From Mucilaginibacter sp. (GTDB lineage: Bacteria > Bacteroidota > Bacteroidia > Sphingobacteriales > Sphingobacteriaceae): 64,000 nt of DNA. The stretch covers positions 1 to 64,000 of the forward strand of contig JARLHA010000037.1 in NCBI GenBank assembly GCA_031292485.1. The letters are read 5' to 3'. Shown one piece after another: positions 62,253 through 64,000 of the stretch (its first letter is position 1; every line of letters begins with the position of its first letter). Both the position numbers and the translations under genes were made by a program. Under the pieces are notes generated by a model, which made no database searches, was not told the origin of the DNA, and saw nothing but the letters and a program-made list of their open reading frames with translations.

Positions 62253-63203
62253 ATGGAAGTTATTAAATTAACAACGCCCTGGAGGCACCCCTTTTTAAAA
62301 GATCAACTAAATCCGCAAATTGTTGATTATAAGTTTGAAATAGATAATGATTGCAATGTTTGCGACTATTGGATAATATGGGGCGATTTACCCTTTGAGC
62401 ATGAACAACTATCCGTTAAATGCCCCAAATCAAACATTATATACATGACGGATGAAGCACACGAAAATAAAGTATTTAACCAAAAATTTCTTGACCAATT
62501 TAACTATGTGATAACCTGCCGGGATGATCTCACGCATAAAAACCTCATTCGTACACACGAAATAAATCATTGGCATTTAAAAAAAACATTCTCCGATGTC
62601 TTTAATAAAAGCAGGATCGTCAAAACTAATTTGTTATCTATAGTTTGTTCGGATTTGACCATTTTAAACGGACACAAAAAAAGATTTGCATTTGTTAATA
62701 AAATGATCGGCCATTTTAAAGACAGGATTGATGTATTTGGCCGGGGTTTCAACCCTATTGATGATAAATGGGACGCGCTGGCGCCTTATAAATATTCAAT
62801 TGCTATTGAAAATTCGGCGGTCCCCGGGTATTTTACTGAAAAAATATCAGAGTGTTATTTATCACACACTTTACCAATTTATTATGGCGCACCTGATATC
62901 GGAACGTATTTTGCCCCGTCGTCTATATTGACAATCGATATTGACGATTACAAGTCCGGTATAATACTAATTGAAAAGCTTTTGGAGGACGACCCCTACG
63001 AGAGTTTACAGGATATACTTATCGGGCAAAAATTATTGTATTTAAATAAATATCATTTGTTTCCTTCCCTTTGTAATGTTTTAGATAGCCTACCTAAACA
63101 ACATGGGAGTTCGAAATATCATACAGTAAACGGACACGAAACTTATTACAACAATTATAAGTTGCGAAAATATTACAAAGCCGTCAAACGCATTATTAAT
63201 TGA
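62253..63203 (+). CDS. GT10-family fucosyltransferase (second copy)
   Basis: A 316-residue GT10 member, divergent from the one at 58219. The donor signature is APYKYSIAIENSAVPGYFTE, then KISECYLSHTLPIYYGAPDI, near residues 180-215. The N-terminal part has YWIIWGDLPFEHEQLSVKCP. It would add L-fucose in alpha-1,3 or alpha-1,4 linkage, perhaps at another site than the first copy. The stop codon overlaps the TTG of the next gene. The upstream gap has a small open frame that is a shadow of the methyltransferase. Confidence 0.9.
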   Translation: MEVIKLTTPWRHPFLKDQLNPQIVDYKFEIDNDCNVCDYWIIWGDLPFEHEQLSVKCPKSNIIYMTDEAHENKVFNQKFLDQFNYVITCRDDLTHKNLIRTHEINHWHLKKTFSDVFNKSRIVKTNLLSIVCSDLTILNGHKKRFAFVNKMIGHFKDRIDVFGRGFNPIDDKWDALAPYKYSIAIENSAVPGYFTEKISECYLSHTLPIYYGAPDIGTYFAPSSILTIDIDDYKSGIILIEKLLEDDPYESLQDILIGQKLLYLNKYHLFPSLCNVLDSLPKQHGSSKYHTVNGHETYYNNYKLRKYYKAVKRIIN

Positions 63204-64000
63204 AGGGTATCTCAGTAATTGTTTGTTGCTACAATAGCGCCCTGCGTTTACCGGAAACGCTAAAGCATTTGGCCCTGCAAAAAGTGTCTATTGAAATTCC
63301 ATGGGAAATTATAGTTGTAAACAATGCATCAAACGACAATACTGTTCAAATAGCAATTGAAGAATGGAGAAAATATGAAAACAAAAATATTAAATTTAAA
63401 GTAGTAGATGCATGTGTTGCAGGGCTAAGTTTTGCGCGCGAAAAGGGGATAGCAGAATCTGAATATGGCTATTTGATTTTTTGTGACGATGATAATTGGT
63501 TTTTCGAGAATTATATTGAAAACGCATTTAAATTATTAGAAACCTGGCCCGATGCGGGGATAATCGGCGGATATGGTCTTCCTGCGCCTGCAGTTGAACC
63601 GCCGGAATGGTTTAAAAATTATAGTTCATATTATGCTACCGGGAGCCAAAACTTATGCAACGGCATAATTGCGGGTAATAGTCCCGGCGTATACGGCGCA
63701 GGCGCTGTTATCAGAAAGACTGCGCTGCAGCAATTAAAAGAGATAAATTTTGAAACTATAGCTACTGATAGGCGTAATGAAAAATTAAGTTCGGGCGGAG
63801 ATATAGAATTATGCTTTGCCATAAAATTGTTAGGTTACAATGTGTGTTATAGCGACCATTTGAAATTTCATCATTTTATCCCTGAAAACAGGTTATCAAA
63901 AAAATATTTATTAGCACTGGTTTATCAGTTTGGCTATTGCGATATTCTTCATCGCCCCTACTATTGGTTGTTTAATTCATCACTTCCGAAATATAAAAAA
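63200..64000 (+). CDS. GT2-family glycosyltransferase, truncated by window end
   Basis: The reading frame starts at TTG 63200, sharing bases with the previous stop, and runs to the last base without a stop, so the C-terminus is missing. The visible 267 residues show a GT2 transferase: MKGISVIVCCYNSALRLPET, WEIIVVNNASNDNTVQIAIE, SEYGYLIFCDDDNWFFENYI (acidic donor motif) and GVYGAGAVIRKTALQQLKEI. It belongs to the same transcription unit as the preceding fucosyltransferase. Sugar unknown. Confidence 0.85.
   Translation, partial: MKGISVIVCCYNSALRLPETLKHLALQKVSIEIPWEIIVVNNASNDNTVQIAIEEWRKYENKNIKFKVVDACVAGLSFAREKGIAESEYGYLIFCDDDNWFFENYIENAFKLLETWPDAGIIGGYGLPAPAVEPPEWFKNYSSYYATGSQNLCNGIIAGNSPGVYGAGAVIRKTALQQLKEINFETIATDRRNEKLSSGGDIELCFAIKLLGYNVCYSDHLKFHHFIPENRLSKKYLLALVYQFGYCDILHRPYYWLFNSSLPKYKK

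Overview
The window reads as a chromosome segment of a Bacteroidota bacterium, most likely a Sphingobacteriaceae member of the Mucilaginibacter/Pedobacter type. This is an inference from several features: TAnnTTTG promoter boxes placed a few bases from start codons with no Shine-Dalgarno sequence, an UpxY-type antiterminator, a TPR-type LuxR-family two-component kinase, GbsR and QueD homologues, and many GC-rich palindromic repeats between genes. No rRNA, phage, IS transposase or CRISPR array is visible; one tRNA (Gln, anticodon CTG) is present.

Bases 1-880 form a repeat-rich island. Arms of one palindromic repeat occur several times, and a complete DUF559 (Vsr-like) endonuclease gene sits inside terminal inverted repeats of about 86 bp (160-245 and 789-874). 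Bases 1200-9800 hold mostly independent housekeeping and accessory genes: a methyltransferase, a RelE/ParE-type toxin-antitoxin pair, queD, a membrane-anchored MutS-like ATPase, an SDR, a double-thioredoxin protein and an acyltransferase. Bases 9873-14861 hold an outer-membrane-like protein paired with a proline-rich exported protein, and a convergent histidine kinase/response regulator pair. An 18-bp palindrome occurs once before the response regulator and once before the outer-membrane pair, which suggests a small regulon.

Bases 15200-24990 are metabolic: a GbsR regulator, a Tat-exported sugar isomerase-like protein, a GlxA-type AraC regulator, an SDR next to a sugar-acid dehydratase, a ThuA-like protein, an APC permease, and a B12-binding protein with an enoyl-CoA hydratase. 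At 25201-26839 a sigma-54 response regulator is followed 1 bp later by a 76-residue protein that looks like an isolated histidine-kinase phosphoacceptor helix. Bases 26900-33400 carry a CocE-type hydrolase, a VapC toxin-antitoxin pair, pgk, an acetyltransferase, a lipoprotein and gap.

From 33508 to the window end is a large surface-polysaccharide locus that runs off the right edge. A WecA-like priming transferase and a GT2 read leftward. Rightward come a Wza-like exporter, a Wzc-like tyrosine kinase, an UpxY antiterminator, asnB, glycosyltransferases, a Wzm/Wzt ABC exporter with a C-terminal sugar-binding-type domain, two GT10 and one GT11 fucosyltransferase, an FdtA/FdtB pair for a 3-amino-3,6-dideoxyhexose, several methyltransferases including a GT-methyltransferase fusion, and a GtrB-like transferase with a membrane partner. 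Together these predict a fucose-rich, methylated and amino-sugar-decorated polysaccharide. Most genes overlap or nearly touch, so they probably form one very long transcript that UpxY helps RNA polymerase to read.
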